A program made the position numbers and the translations under genes. The notes under the pieces were generated by a model. That model worked only from the letters and a program-made list of their open reading frames with translations, had not been told where the DNA came from and did no database searches. Shown here piece by piece: positions 19,961 to 34,269 of a DNA stretch of 64,000 bases. How positions within the stretch are numbered: the stretch's first letter is position 1; every line of letters starts with the position of its first letter. The stretch is from Karalla daura (lineage: Eukaryota; Chordata; Actinopteri; Chaetodontiformes; Leiognathidae): NCBI GenBank assembly GCA_029224185.1, contig CM055191.1, positions 21,194,172 through 21,258,171 of the forward strand, given 5' to 3'.

Positions 19961-22900
19961 GCCGCCTCGGCGTGTAAATTGAAGACACGCATCCTTTCAG
20001 ACCAAACTCGCTACATTCCGCAAATCACAGCCGCTTTTTTTTTTTTCTTTCTTTTTTCTCAACAACCTTCGGCACCTTTTAAGAGAAAAGTTTTAATGCA
20101 GAGATGAGACGGGAATTTAATTAAACTGCGGCGGAATAATGATTTGCCATGTGAAATGTTTTGATGGTCGAGGTGGAAGACAACTTGACTGCAGATGGGT
20201 TCTGCCCTCTCTCGATGTGAAACCGTGACACTCAACTGAAAAGCCGCCATGCTCGTCAGTGACGCCGTCACATGGTACAAACATCCCCACAACGATTAAA
20301 GGCAGATTCCTAACCAGTGGAAGTGTCCCACCTTCTACTGGCAGGCGGCTCCATTACTAAACCATGCGGCCGCTGATGGAATGGTGGCTTCTTAAGCTGG
20401 ATACTTTTTGCAGTGTGCCCTCAGAGGCGTCCAGGTTGCCCCAGCGTCAGTCAGGGGCCTCAGCACTGACTGACACCCCGTGAATGATAGCGAAATCGAG
20501 CAGGTGCATTTGGCTTGCATACCTCTGATCAGTACACCGCTGTGCTTGTCTTCTTAGCTTGCTCTGTAATAAGCTCCTTCAAAGATCAGTATGTACACCC
20601 CCCCTCCCCCCCGCCCCCCACCACCCCTCCACCTCCCTCCTGATAAGATCTGGAATATGTAGTTCTCTCCTTCCCTTTATTCCCAACTCTTTTCGTTTTC
20701 TTAAGAAAATGTCAGTTTAATCATATCTTAATGCTTTGATAATGGGGTTCTTTTACACGGGCGAAGAACAGTCACTTCAGTGTCTTAAAAGCCCAGGATG
20801 TGGAGGGAAGGAGAGAACGTCTCTAAATTAAATTTGCTCGGGCCCTGCCTCAGCGCCGGGTATGTGCGTCTGTGTGTGAGCGTGTGCAGCCGCAGAAACT
20901 GAGGCTCTTTTTCACCCCTCTTGACAATCACACAAAACATGTAATTGTTTCATGTGCGCAAGTGGAGACTATTAATATTTAAATGTCAACTTGCTTGATC
21001 TAAATAATTGTGAAAGTTTAAATGGAAACTAAACAGACATGTCATTGTAGGCCAAAAACCTGCCTCTTTAAATGAATGTAGTGCGCTTTATCTTTACTGC
21101 TTTACTTTAGTACCTCACATAATGAAGTGCACAGACAAGTCACTTTTCATATGAGACTTTGTTAGCTTGTTTTTTTTCTTTCTTTTTTTTTTTACCCTCA
21201 GTATATTTTCCATCTTCGCTCTTTTGGATATAAATTATTTCAACAACAAATCGCCAGGAGGAAATAGCAAAACAAGAGTGAACAAATAAATTATTTGTTA
21301 AGTGTCACTGCATGCTAACAGAGGAGGGGGGAGCGCGATGGTCCCCCATGGAAGCGTGTGTGCGATTGTGCAGGTGTGAAGCCAGCTGCTGGGCTCCTGA
21401 ACGCCCCCCACTTCCCCTGTCACTCACAATGACAGGCAGGTGAGGCGGCGAGCACGCAAGCACACACACGCGTGCACACACACACACACACACACATGCT
21501 AACACACGCTAACACATCTCCCCTCAACTACAAGAGCTCAACTGTTAAGATGCGTGTCACCCAAATGCCATAAGGGATCTGTGGACTGAACTTAAGCTAT
21601 GCAATATGTGAAAGGCTAAAAAAATAAAAGGTGCCAGGTGAAGGTTCTGCAGCTCAGACAAACCCTGATTGAGTTCAGATTGTGGAGGAAGAAAGTTGCG
21701 CACAGCAGCACCACCCACTTTCAGCCATTTAGACAGAACGAGAGAGGAAAAAAAACCAGAGGGCATATTTGAACAGCCCTGTGGCTCTTCCATGTTGCTG
21801 TCAGTCGGCTCTGAGAGCGAGACTCTGCCGGCTGCAGCATTGTCTTGACCTACTTGTGACTCGTTATTGCGCCGAATTAGAGGGATGGCTGACAAAAACA
21901 GCTCAACAAAGGGAGTGAGTGGAGGGGAAAAAGGAAAAAAAACAGCTTAAGAACAAATAGCCATTTCTGGTGGAGTTTTGAGTTCTAATCAGTGAAGCCA
22001 AAGCCAGCGGAGAGCAGGGGAGTGTGCTAGCAAGAAAAAAAAAAAAAACATTATCTGTGTCTCAAGATGGATCCTTGACTAATCCCGCTGTCTGAGCTCA
22101 ACGCTCCCAAGATGCTCAGAGAGGAGAGAAGGAAGGCTGGAGGAGAGGAGGTGCTGAGGGGAAGGGGACCACGGATTCAGGCGGGTGGGGGCGGGGGTGC
22201 AGAGCGGCAATGGGGGAGCGGTTTGGTGCTCCCACAGGCCTGTGTCAGTGAGGGGACAACATTTTGGCCTTAATTGCGCTCTCTGCAGCCGCAGCAGATT
22301 ACGGTTGGGCAACCCCGCATACACGCAAGTCAGGACGGTTAGCGGCTCTCGATCCTTATTAGCGTCACACTTATTTTGGCCGAGCATGGAAGACTCCAGT
22401 GTTAAGCGCTCTACGGAAAAAGCATCATCAAACTGCACGGAAGACACCCCCCTCCCCTTTCATCTTTTAATTAGTTAGTTTGCATTGGCTGGTACAGTAA
22501 GCGGCGGATTTGTTATTTATTTGCTGAAACAGAGGCTGCCACATTATTGTGTGGCTCCACGCAGACTGCTGTCCTCTTTGATTCAGGCTAATGGAGTCCC
22601 ACCAAGCTACATAATATGTGCAGTATGAAAAGCCTCTAATTCCAAATCATCTTAAAGGAGCGATGCATACAGCGAGAGAGAATGTCAGTACAATGACAAT
22701 GAAAAGAGAAATAAAAAAACACACAAGAAAAGCAGGGAGAGAAAAGAGAACACAAAAACGCCATGTGATTTTGCCTGGACATGAAACCAATTTGTTCAGA
22801 GAATCGTTTTGCTGCCATTCACAGCATAAGCGATTAAAGGGGAGCTCCCTCGCATTGATCCTCCTCGCACAAAGCTCAATAAGCAAGAGTAGCTAAACAA

Positions 22901-23599
22901 GGAAACGCAAAGATTTTTTGCATACTCTCCTTCTTGAAGTGGAGAATTTATTGACCTCAAAACTAATGACATTGCACTTGATGGATTTAGCTCTGAAAAT
23001 GCATGTTCAGTGCAACATATGCCTTTTTAATTGTGCGCTAATTTCCAAGGAGGAGAGAGATATGTCATGCGGGGAGAAAGGGGAGTTCAGTGATGCGGTG
23101 CACAGTGTTTAAGCTGTTGCAGCCTGCTGCTGCTTAACAGGACTCTGTCACTGGCACTCTGTAAAACTGTCAGGGTTACCATTGAGATGAATCTAAAACT
23201 GGCCACAGGGTTATTTTTAGACTTGGCTGCAGGATAAAAAGTTTCTGAGCCCCATAAGTAGGTCAGCTCAAGTGGTGTTCAGATTGCTGTTATGTACAAT
23301 TACAGAAAAGTAGCATCTCCGGTCAAGAGCAACTTTTTAATCCACACTCTGAGTGAATGAGCGAGCCGAGTTCTCCTGCTCCAACTTTCTGAAACATCGG
23401 CCCTAATCCGCAAACAGTTTGTTCTACAACTTGCTTTTGTCTGTGCACCTGACATTTTCTAAAAAAAAGGGGAAAAAAAAAGCAGCCGCTGTAGATTTAC
23501 GCAGTTGTGCCGTGTCTTTTTTTTTTCCTTTTCCTGCTGACAGATTTTGCAGAAATCTGCACAGCTACTGTGTGTTGCCTCCCTCGCTGTGACCCCCAA
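19961..23599. other. intergenic, repeat-poor
   Basis: Holds a C-rich strand (20596-20640), a short CA tract (21471-21496) and ATTA-rich candidate elements near 20930-21080 and 22440-23110. No exon recognised. Confidence 0.4.
21471..21496. repeat. short (CA)n tract
   Basis: CA dinucleotide run, 26 bp. Confidence 0.85.
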
Positions 23600-24210
23600 G
23601 TGTCTTTACAGCGCCGGCAGGGCTAATGCTAAGCATGCATCAGAGCGCCGGGCCGCTTAAATGTGCGCGTTAAACCTTGTCATTATTGTTTTTCGAGGTA
23701 TGTTCGAATTATACAGCGGGACATGCTACACCGTTGTGGATCACAGCAGTTGGATGCGGCGGTTCCCTTTAAACCCGCTTTGTATGTCGCGTTTTTACCG
23801 TGGGCCGGTGGCCGTAGCAGGAAACGTCTCACCTGCTCGAGTGCTTTTATCTCTCTGCTTCAAACCTCTCTTTTTTTTTTCCCCCCCGCGCCCCCCTCTT
23901 TCGCGAGGTGCGGGTTCCCATACGGCTACGGTATTCCATATAATGAGAGCAAGCGCGGTCAAATAAGCCCCCGCTGCATGAAGGCGCTGTATCACAGCTG
24001 TGTATTCAATTGCATTAATTGAATAACGGGGAGGGAGGGGGGAGAGCGGGTGACAGCGCTGGAGTGAAAATGATGAGCGGCCGGTACAGTGGCGCGGCCC
24101 CGCCGTTCCAACTTTGACAGGTAAACAATCTAATTGATTTTTTTTTTTTTTCCCACCTCCGCGGCGTCTTGCCGGACCGCTCGACGCCACATTTCCAGTC
24201 TAAACGCGGA
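23600..24210. promoter_or_regulatory. orphan CpG-rich island 3
   Basis: CpG-rich from about 23608 to 24210 (GCGCCGGGCCGC, GGCGCGGCCCCGCCG, CTCCGCGGCGTC). No recognisable exon. Third in a series spaced about 4 kb. Confidence 0.5.
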
Positions 24211-25339
24211 CCAGTCCCGGTGTTTGCAGAGCAGACAAGCCCGTCATCTGTAGCACTGAAAACATGTCAAGTTAGAACGAGTAATTTGTGGTGATGAATG
24301 ACAAGTGCGGGCTCCTGTTCAGTAGACTGAGCGCTCATTAGAAAACACATTTTCAGATGTCACCAGGCTTCTGTGTTTCTTCCTCTTTTTTTTTTTGTTT
24401 TTTTTTGGGGGGGAGGGGGTAGAATAAACAAATATTGCTTGAATACTGCAGTGTCACAGAAATGAGCAGAAGGAACTTAAACCTCAATTGACATGTCTCA
24501 CGCAGCCGACTTTTTTGAACGTTGACAGCCATCTGTGTGGATTCCTTTCACTCTCCACTAATGAGCTGTGGGTTGAGGAGACCCAATCTACACAGGCCCG
24601 TCCCTGGGGCCCCGTGCAGCTGCCGGGCACACACACTCATGGAGATGCGTGCGTGTGCACACACACACACACATGCACACGCACACACGCATATACACAA
24701 ACAGCAGCTTCCCGCTACTTTTGAAAGCACGCTTTGGCTAACGAAGATCTGAAGTCGCACAACTTCACTGGAGTGTATGTGTTTTCTTTTCCCTTGCACC
24801 ACAAACATTCCCGCGCGCCAACAGGAGAGTGTAAAAAGTGCCAGCACCAGAGAAAACCAAGCGACAAAAAAAAAGTATCCAAACAAAATAAAAAATGCCA
24901 AACATAATGCGTCAGTTGTGGCAGGAGAGCAGTGCGAGTCGTGAGTGTTTTTGCCGAGATGTGAGGTACATTATTTAATTGTATACCTTCCACCTGTGTG
25001 TGTGTGTGTGGTGTATGGTTGCAGGCACGTTTCCTTTTTTTTCCCCATATTTCTAAGCAGCAACGATGTGTGTATGAGAGCGAGGAGGAGCCAGGCAAAC
25101 AGGCCGAGGAGAGACTTCACGTGTAGAGATAGAGGTAACGCAAGAATATGTTATTAAGCCAAAGTTTGCGCGGGCTATTCACACTCTGCCTTCCTCACAT
25201 TCCCCTACCTGTAAGTGTCCTGACAATGCCCGGAAATCTATTTGATCCCTATCGCACACAAAAGCAGATGAGCTGGAATGCCACTGATACAGCGTGTGAA
25301 TGGGAAATGACAGGAAGAGCCTAATCAATGTCCCACAGG
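24211..25339. other. intergenic
   Basis: Imperfect CA tract at 24657-24700 and short GT at 24994-25010. No exon recognised. Confidence 0.5.
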
Positions 25340-25790
25340 ACTGGCAACTGCCTCGCCTTTGTTTCTTTTTGTAAATACAAGCCTCTTTAACATCACAATA
25401 TAAGCCATTATCTCGCCTGGCAAGGTAAATTTTTGGGGGGGAGCCACACAAAAACATACATTTTCCCTCAGCTTAGAGCAGATCAGTCGGGTGAGATCTG
25501 AAGTCATGCAAATGTTACAGCAGAGAAATACTGGCAAAACTCATTCTAATTATTCCATATCAGCACATTTGCATGGAATGGATTTTTTTTTTTTTTTAAG
25601 AAGGGAAGAGTTTATGATCAGTGGAGCTTGGGCATGGGGGCTGTTTAGGAATTCACAGCATTTTGATCTAATCACAGAATCAAAATATTCATGAAACACA
25701 ATGATATCTCCCTGAAGCAGGCGGCTAGCCATTAATTTTCAAATTCAGGTAATTTATTAACACTTATCAGAGGCTGAAAAAGCCTTGCTC
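25340..25790. promoter_or_regulatory. candidate enhancer with inverted POU octamers
   Basis: Exact ATGCAAAT at 25506-25513 and its reverse complement ATTTGCAT at 25567-25574, followed at once by a TEAD-type GGAATG (25575-25580). A GATA site CTTATCAG lies at 25763-25770 and ATTA cores lie between. Repeat-free, AT-rich. Enhancer role is inferred. Confidence 0.4.
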
Positions 25791-27870
25791 TGTGTTTGTA
25801 AAGTGGGTGAGAGGGAGAGAGGAGTTCGAGAAAACTGATTCCAGATGATTTATAACGGTGTGTGCGCTGGGTGCATTTTCAACCAGGTATTCAATTAGAA
25901 TGTATGTCCAATTTTCTATTCTAGATCTACAGTTAAAAACTCTATTAAAGCACCATTTTCGTTAGCATGCGTATCTATTATCAGCGTTCACGGCAAATTT
26001 GATAACTCTGGCACTGGCTCAGTCATTGTGCTCTTTTTATGCTCATTGGTCTTTTTCTCTCATTAATTGGAAGAGGTTTGACTACAGTCTATGAAAGGTA
26101 GCTGGGATTTTTTTTTTTTGCCTGGGAACGTTCATCCTCAGTGTTTGTTCACGTGAATAAAGTCATCCTTCAAACAAAAACCGCAACTTCAACCAGTGTC
26201 ACTTTCACCATCACGACGGGTTATTTGGCCAGTAAGGTCTCACTTGGCTTATGTGTAGAATACAAGGATATACCAGAAAAGATGTATTTGGGGAAAAAAT
26301 GAACTTCTCTTAAGAAACCTAGGAAGGAAAAACTGCTGCTTGCCGATTTCACCCTGTGTGTGCGCGAGTGTGTGCTCATAAGGTCTCATGACCCACGGAC
26401 ATTAACTCAGCATTTTCTCCAGCCAGCAATGTGTCAGCAGTGGATTCACACAGGACCTGGTCCCAGCACGACAACCTGTCAAGCAAATCCATAAAAATCC
26501 ATAGAAGGTCATTTGATTTGGCCAGCCATAGCATAAAAACTGCAAGTACAAAAGTCACCGGCAACTTAATTTATTAGGTTTATCTGGAGATGTTATTGTG
26601 AGGCTCAAAGCGATATCTCAGGCTGAGCAGTTAATATTGAATTTGTACATCGCATTAAGACAATTTCATTCTATGTATCTTCAACTTGAAATAGGATGAT
26701 AAATCAACATAGGACTCATTTTCCTGCTGGTGCCAATAGTAGAGCAATAATTATTTTAGTTTCCTTCATATTTACGGCCCCTTAAAGGTACCATGCATGA
26801 GTCAGATCAGTAAAGCACTCATTAACGTATAGACCCCAGATTTTGTGGTACACAAGTGAACGATATATCCAATAAGGTGAAGTGTTGGGCAACAGCTTTG
26901 GATGAAACAGACTGAGGACTCGGGCCATCTGGGTGTATGTGAATCCATCTGGGTGCATGTCTCCTGAGGGAGGGAGTCAACTCCTCTCCTCTGCAGCATT
27001 ATGATTTTATACTTCCTCAAAGTATGTGAGAGTGTCAGAATGCAGCCTGACTTTAAACAGGAAAAGAGGGCGAATATAAAGCATGCCCATTAACATGCAC
27101 CCTGCAGCATCTATTATGGGAATACCTGAATAAAGACAAAAACACTTGATTAAGTTGTTGTTAATTATATCTTTCCAGAAATAACATAATAACATGTCTT
27201 TGCACGTCTGGAATAAGGATAGAGCCTCTCGCTGCATCACCACGAAATCATCAGCGGGATTGTGAGGGCGTTTCTTTTTTTTTCCCTCTAATCATTTTCC
27301 TCCACGGTGCCAAGATTATATCTCATACCTCCCATTGTATATTTAGCCAATTCAAGGAAACAGCCAGTGACACATCTTCCCACTGTTCCTCAGACAAAGT
27401 GGTCTGGGAAAAGGATGATCCAAGGACAGGGGTTAAAAAAAAAACCCAGCGTGCCTGGATCTCTTTGTCTCCTGGTAATATTGCAGGCTGGATTCAAACG
27501 GCCCCTGAAGCTGAGCTGAGCCGAGCCCTGAGCTGCGATCGCAGCGTGATAACAACCAGATGGATCAATACTTGTGTTGTAAAGGTTAAATGATGTTATG
27601 TTGTTCGTTGTTATTGGACATGGCATGTCACACGACATGATACTGACACCTTTTTCCTGCCCTCCCTCTTTCCTTGCTCCAGGTTGGCTGGAGGTTGAGG
27701 AACCCGTGATGATCCCAAGAGGAGGGTCAAGTGTTTTTAGCCTTCACCAACTCAGTCAGTGAACCATCCCTCAGCACACTGATTTGTCCTGGTCATGGTT
27801 TAAAGGCTCTATAGATAAAAGAATTAATCGCCTACCAGTGGACATAAGCATCCACAAAGGGTTTCAGGTG

Positions 27871-27900
27871 TTTTGTTTGTTTGTTTGTTTGTTTGTTTTT
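27871..27900. repeat. (TTTG)n microsatellite
   Basis: About six TTTG units. Confidence 0.9.
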
Positions 27901-28271
27901 TAAGCGTTAATGATTTCTCTAATGTTTCTACAAAACTCTGGTTGTCAAAACTGTTATCTGTTATCCACCTAACCTCCTGCTGTTTGAAAACTACATATTT
28001 TGGTGATAATTTATATTCAACCATAACTGGCCCTCTGCTAAACCACTCTTAAGAACAGCAACTATACGGTCATACCTTAGTAATAGTAACTAGAGGTATC
28101 TGCAACTCTGTCAGATTATATTCCTCTACATGCTGATGATGTGTATATGAGAATTGAGGAGTAGTGATATTTGAAGAGTTTGGTGTCTGGCATTGTTTTC
28201 ATAGTCTTCCAAAAACCTTAAACACACGTGTGAGGAATGGATTAAACTAGCAAATATTAGCATGTCTAGCC

Positions 28272-28294
28272 TACTAACTAACTAACTAACTAAC
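28272..28294. repeat. (ACTA)n microsatellite
   Basis: About five and a half ACTA units. Confidence 0.9.
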
Positions 28295-31200
28295 TCCCTA
28301 TGGCTGCACCCAAGTATTTTGCTTGATGTTTAGTCGTTTCTCAAGATATTTACCTCTGATATTATAAGCTGAATTTCTAAATCCATGAGTGACAAACCCT
28401 GAACATTATTGTACAGCGTTGCAAAAGTAACCCCTCATTTCCACGTGATGTGTATTCAGCCTGAAACCACGAGTCCAAGTAACAGTAGTGGTAGTACAAA
28501 GCAAGTATCTGAACAAGTCTTTGAGAAGTCTGCAAACGATTAAATGCTTGTTAAGGAATGACATTTCAATCAACACAACTATTAGCCGCACATTGTTTAT
28601 ACATATTCATACACTGAAATATGTCACTATTTCAGTCTGTCTCTCAGTAAAGGTTATGTAGATGGTACGCTAATGATGACAGCAATATTCTGACATGGAC
28701 ATACATGTAAAGCTTTAGCCCGTTTTAGCATTATGTTATACAATTTTTACGTCACAATTACATCACGCAACCGAAGCCAGCAGAATAATTATAATTAATT
28801 GTGTCCTTGAGCAAATGAAAAACAGATACATTTGTGTCAAAAGAAACAGTCTATAACCACTATTTAGGAGCCTTGGAGCCTAAGATACTGTGGGCATGCA
28901 GTGAGCCATGCACTGCTGGGTGGTGCTTGTGATCGCCGCATCGACCTTTCCATCAGGATTGTTTTACCTTCATTTCAGCTTTCATTTTCTGAGCAAGGGA
29001 AAAAAACGCGCCGGCGTGCTGATTCAAATGACATCACAACCCCAAAACATTTAGTGGTCCGACATGCGGTCCTTTTGTAGAATATTAGGTGTGCGCCTTG
29101 CTCAGGGTTCCTCAGATCCGACATCCGTCACAGCAGCTAGTTAATTCATTCCCTCAGTGCCACAGCTGTACATCGCTCACTGATGAGCTGGCCACAGCGA
29201 AACACAGCCACAGCTCTGGGTGCAGCAGACCAGCATCAAGTGGTGCAGGGTTAGAGTTGACTCACTAAAATCAGGCATTTTAAGGTCCCACACACCCTGA
29301 TGGGTGTTGTTTAATTTGGGCTGATGAGACCTCTGGGTGGACCAGTGACTAGACTTTGACGATTTCATCAAGATATCCGCACCTCTCGCTCCCCAGGGTG
29401 AGAAGTCCTGTTCTTAAAGCTAAAATGTTATATCCCCATCCATGTGCTCAGGTAAGATTTGGGAATGTGTTAAAAATGTGTCCAAAATAGTGAAACTCTG
29501 AACCGTGCACATTCACTGAATTCTATACAATATTCTTAAACATTAGAACAGGAGCATGACTGTGGGGTCGCTACAGTATTTTGCATTGATTAATACACTG
29601 AAAACTAGCAAACGCTAGAGTGTAATTTTGCTCGGAATACTGTGTGGCATCAGAAGTCATAATCAGGGAGTACGGTGATCTGGTACGAGTTCACAGGTGG
29701 GAAAAACACAGTTATGGGCTGCCTGAAACGCAGTCACAGCCGCATCATCGAACCCTCTTTTTGTCCTCTGAGAGAGGCAGCATTCACCGACCACTCCGAC
29801 AGGAGCAGAAAAAAACGGAAAAGATCAAAGCCAAGACGTCATCCCGTTACGAAATTGATAGAGCGCATTTGCAGATTGAGTTGCTGATTTCTCGCACCAA
29901 TAACTTTTCATCACAGTTGTGTTCCTTGCCTCCTGGAAATTCACTTCCCCTTTTAGCCCCGCTTTGTCCTCCACCTGCTCCTGACAATGCTGATCATGCT
30001 TGTTATTGCTCACGTTTCTTCTTCTTTTTCCTCTTGTGTTTTTTTTTTGCTTTTACTGCTAATAGCAACATCACATAACAGTTATCAAACAGTTATCTAA
30101 CAAGCACTTAATTAAGTCATGGATGGGCTCTGAAGAAATGGCCTGAGAGACACTAAAACGTGCTGTAGAACTGAAAGTTGACTTTCACATTGCATGTAGT
30201 CATTTGAGCCATTATAAAGCGAACGATACTGAATAACTTACAGACTTCATTCACAAACTGTTTACCCTCAATACCACAGAGGATGGTAGCTTACATTACC
30301 AGTCACATTACCACCCCCAGCAATTAGCAGCTTAGTCTTTACTTGGCTGCATGTTGACGACTCCGACTCTTGTTTCTGAGGTGCGCAACGTGGCAGTCCT
30401 GGAGGATTATCAGTGCTCCAAATTACATAACTGAACTAATGAGATACATACTCGCACAGTTTCAACCCCTATTCCCACCGGGTGCCTCACTGGCGGAGTG
30501 AAATATTCCTCAGCTCCCTGTGGACTCCCTGCACATCGCTGCCTGTCTGGGGAGAGGAGAACAGAGGAGGCGAGCGAGCACGGGGAGGAAAATGTAGAGA
30601 GAAAATAAATGGAGATGTATCGCCTCCGAAAGGTCTGACTGACAAGTAGCTAATATGCTGTAATTGTTTAGCGAGTGGATTGGAGCCCCTGTCTACAGTG
30701 AACCAAGGTGAAAATGACTTCTAATGTTATGTTACACACTGCGGCTTCGTCTCAGTTGCGGAGGCTTTGTTAAATGGGGGCTAAACCGGGCCCAAATTGC
30801 TGTGTTCATGTAAAGGATGCATTTCAGTGAACAAATCACATCGTAGAGGAAAATGGGTTGTTATGATGGTTGCCTGTGGACAGAGACCCTGGATATTATT
30901 TCTACCAATTCAATACTAAACAGCGTGATTGTTGACTTTGTGATAGGAGTGAAACTGAGACCAAACAAGCACTTTGGGGATGGAATGGCACTTAAACCAC
31001 TGGTTTTCCACACACCCTCACACACAGAGCAGAAAATTGAGGTCACGCTGTCATTTGTATTCATGGTAATATGGCACTGCACATAACAGTCGGGTTTGTT
31101 TAAAGGTTCCATGCTCCAGATGTATGTTTATGCCTTCCAACCTGGCACCCAATTCATTTCTCACCAACGGCCACTCTGCCCGTAAATCTTGGCTAAAACC

Positions 31201-32164
31201 GAAACCCCCTGATTTATGCCAGATAAGAGGAACAAGGCTGTGGCATTGTTTTGGTGCTATTTCTCTGTGAATGCTCAGCAGCCGACTTTAGTGCAAACAC
31301 AGGCGCCGCTCGTCACACCGAGTGCGTCGAACGTTGGACGCCGGTCTGACTTATTGCTTGTTCTATTTACTCCACGCGACGCTTTGATCGGGCCAGACTC
31401 AAACAGGACGACTTCACACAGCTGCTTTTGTCAACTTAATTCACCTCACCAACAACACGTGAGAGCCACGGAGATTTACAGGAAGCACTTATCTTCAAAT
31501 GCCCAAACTCAAGTCACGTTTACCTTAAAAAGCTAGTAGCTCCCACGTTAGTGTTTGTATTCAGTCGACATCGTACTGATGAGAAGCTAAATACGAGCAA
31601 AATTTCCCCAGTCGAAGACAAGGTATGGAATTAAAGTCCACCCTCGTAAAAAAAGAGGAGACAACCTTACTGGAGGGGACCGATTCAGTGCATTATTTAT
31701 CATGTTACAATGAGCTTATCCCATAATTACTGCATGGTAATTCCCTTATGGATGTCAACTGTGTTTTTTCCCCTCTCTCTCTCCCCATCCAAATTAAAAT
31801 CTGCACTGCCTTCTTTATCATTCTAACTACTCTACATTACCTCTAGTACTAATAATGAGGCATTTAAAAGACACTTACCTCAAAAAGCTAATTGTTTTTG
31901 TTTGATTTTGGTGACACTTTATCAAGACTGGCTGTTAATTAATAGCAATTATACATTAACTATTAAAGGAGGCACCTTATTAATTAATGGCCTCAGATGC
32001 AATTAAATTACAGATGCACACACCAATTTAGCAACCAACTTTCCTTAATCCTGCGTAATTTCAAAGGGATTTCAGAAGGGGGAAAGTGATTCTATTATTA
32101 TGGCTGCAGTAGGTGTTAATTAAGAAGTAACTAGCGGGTGCATCTAATATGGATGCTGTGGATG

Positions 32165-32165
<1 letters not shown>

Positions 32166-32206
<41 letters not shown>

Positions 32207-32240
32207 GTGTGTGTGTGTGTGTGTGCGTGTGTGTGTGTGT
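32166..32240. repeat. (GT)n microsatellite
   Basis: 75 bp GT tract with two GC interruptions. Confidence 0.97.
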
Positions 32241-34269
32241 CAGGACAGGCATGGATTGAGGCTAGGTTTGTGGGGTGCTGGGTATTTACGCTACAGAAGC
32301 ACAACATGGGAATTCACCCCACAGTCTGAGGCCACGTTCACCGCGTTCACTGCTTGAGTCGTGTGTTTCCAGCTGCCCCTTCCCTCTCTCGTGCTTTATC
32401 CCGAACGCCCCTCTTGAATGTGCGTATTTGAGGTACGGTTTCCGTTTCGCCTTCGCTCTTCATGCCGTTAGCGCGCCTCTGCGTTCGTGGTTGAGTGTTT
32501 CTTACCTTTTCAATGGGGGTGAAACACAAATTGGGAGTCATCTGCATGAGAGTGAGAAGACAGGGAGAATTCTAATTATGTCATTTACCAAGCTATAGCG
32601 TACAGCTATAAAGAAAAAAAAAAAGTCAGCTCACTGGCCATCCGTTCTGAACATGGCAGGTGTTGCAAACTGTTTGTCTCTTTGCTGAAAACACGTCTCT
32701 GACCCTGCTGTGGAAATTTAACTTCCTTTTTTTTTTAAACTCTAAGCCTCTGAAACTGTACAACCTCTAATAGTGGAGCTGAAGTTAGAGAAACAAAGAG
32801 CAGCTCATGGGATCTGGATGTACGTTCACCATCTCCTTCTATAAGGTTTAGAGGAGCAAAGGCAGCTCATGGGGGAATATCCAAGTCAACACGCACGCTG
32901 TCCGATTATGTTAATAGTAAATCCAATTATGCACTTATAACATAATGCTTGAGAGGGGGAAAACTAGGCTTGTTGCCCATGGGGTGCTCAAGAAGTGGGA
33001 CCAGTGTATGGTTTTTTTTTTTTGCAAAATGGTGGAATCGATAGCTTTTTTTTTTCACGCCCAGGAGACGTGGAGCACACACAGTAATTACCTCAGCGTC
33101 TGTGTTTGTTGCATCAATGTCAATTAAAACATTAGGAATGGTCAGAGACAGACAGAGAGGCTGAGAATCCTAATTCACTCCTCAAAATCTGCTTCTCTGT
33201 CATAGAGAGCAGCTTGCAGCTGAAATAGTTGACAATCAGTGACTTGGATGAAAATAACTGTGCCACCATTCACATTATCAAACAGTTTGGGAGTTCTGTA
33301 AACCTGCGAACCTCTTTGGGTATCTCTGCTGGTAATAATAGGGTGATTCAAATCTGTTGCCTGACACGAGATGGACATTTTGTCATTTAATGAAATAAAT
33401 TTGACTGATCAGCACGTTAATGTAGTGAGTTATAGATTACTTCATACTAAATGCTTAGTTGCAGCTCCAGAGCTTTTTGTTGAGGCAATACAAATGCGTT
33501 TCATGAAAAGCAGGTAGCGCATTTTCATTTCATGTCAGTTCATCTCCATCAGCTGACGTAGATCAAACCCAAAGTGTATTTTTTGCAAGTTATAATTTAT
33601 CATTACGGTCTGCGGTATGCCCCTGCTGTATGTTCTTGAATGTCTGCCATAGAAGTATGCCAACGCAGCTCTAGCAGTCCTGATCCATGTGATTCAGACA
33701 TTTGCTGTTTATGCGGTACATGAAACAGCCTCTGAAATACCCAACTGTCTGTGTCCACGCTAATTAATGTTTACTAAACTTGAAAGCCTGTATAGGCTAC
33801 ACTGGGAACCACAATTACAAATGTGCCTTCAACAACAATTTGTTTCTTGGGTGACAGGGAACATTAAAAGTCTGACTTAAATGAGTGTACAAAGCTAACA
33901 AACACACGTATTTAAACTATTTCAGCCCATTTTGATCCCCCAAGACATCCTATCAGTAACAAGCCCCTGATCGGAGAAGAAACTGCACAACACAGTCAAA
34001 CCAGCAATTAGTGCAAATTAACAGACATTTTCAAAAAATGTCTTTGCTTAGAAAATGGCTGCTTTGTAGTTCAAAAAATTCCCACTTTGGCCTTAGAGTT
34101 GGAGTGTTTCCAGCGAATGCTTAAATCCTAAAATAAGTACTGCAATCTTCTGGCACAGACACACTGTAATGCTTTAAAAACAATTTAGCAACTGTCATCG
34201 CTGTAATTACAGTAACTAATTACCATCCTCAGCAAACAAATAGCTTAACATAATACACAGGCCCAATCA

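Larger units (their letters stand above)
25791..34269. other. intergenic desert block
   Basis: No exon or mobile element recognised in 8.5 kb. Contains a TTTG tract (27871-27900), an ACTA tract (28272-28294) and a GT microsatellite (32166-32240). ATTA-rich, repeat-free candidate elements lie near 31860-32130 and 33720-34050. Confidence 0.45.

Noticed and set aside
28272..28294. Short tandem ACTA units considered as a CRISPR-like array
   Set aside because: Simple microsatellite without spacers in a vertebrate genome.
29644..30078. 144-codon plus-strand open frame
   Set aside because: Starts at GTG and ends in low-complexity Phe-rich sequence from T runs. No family recognised.
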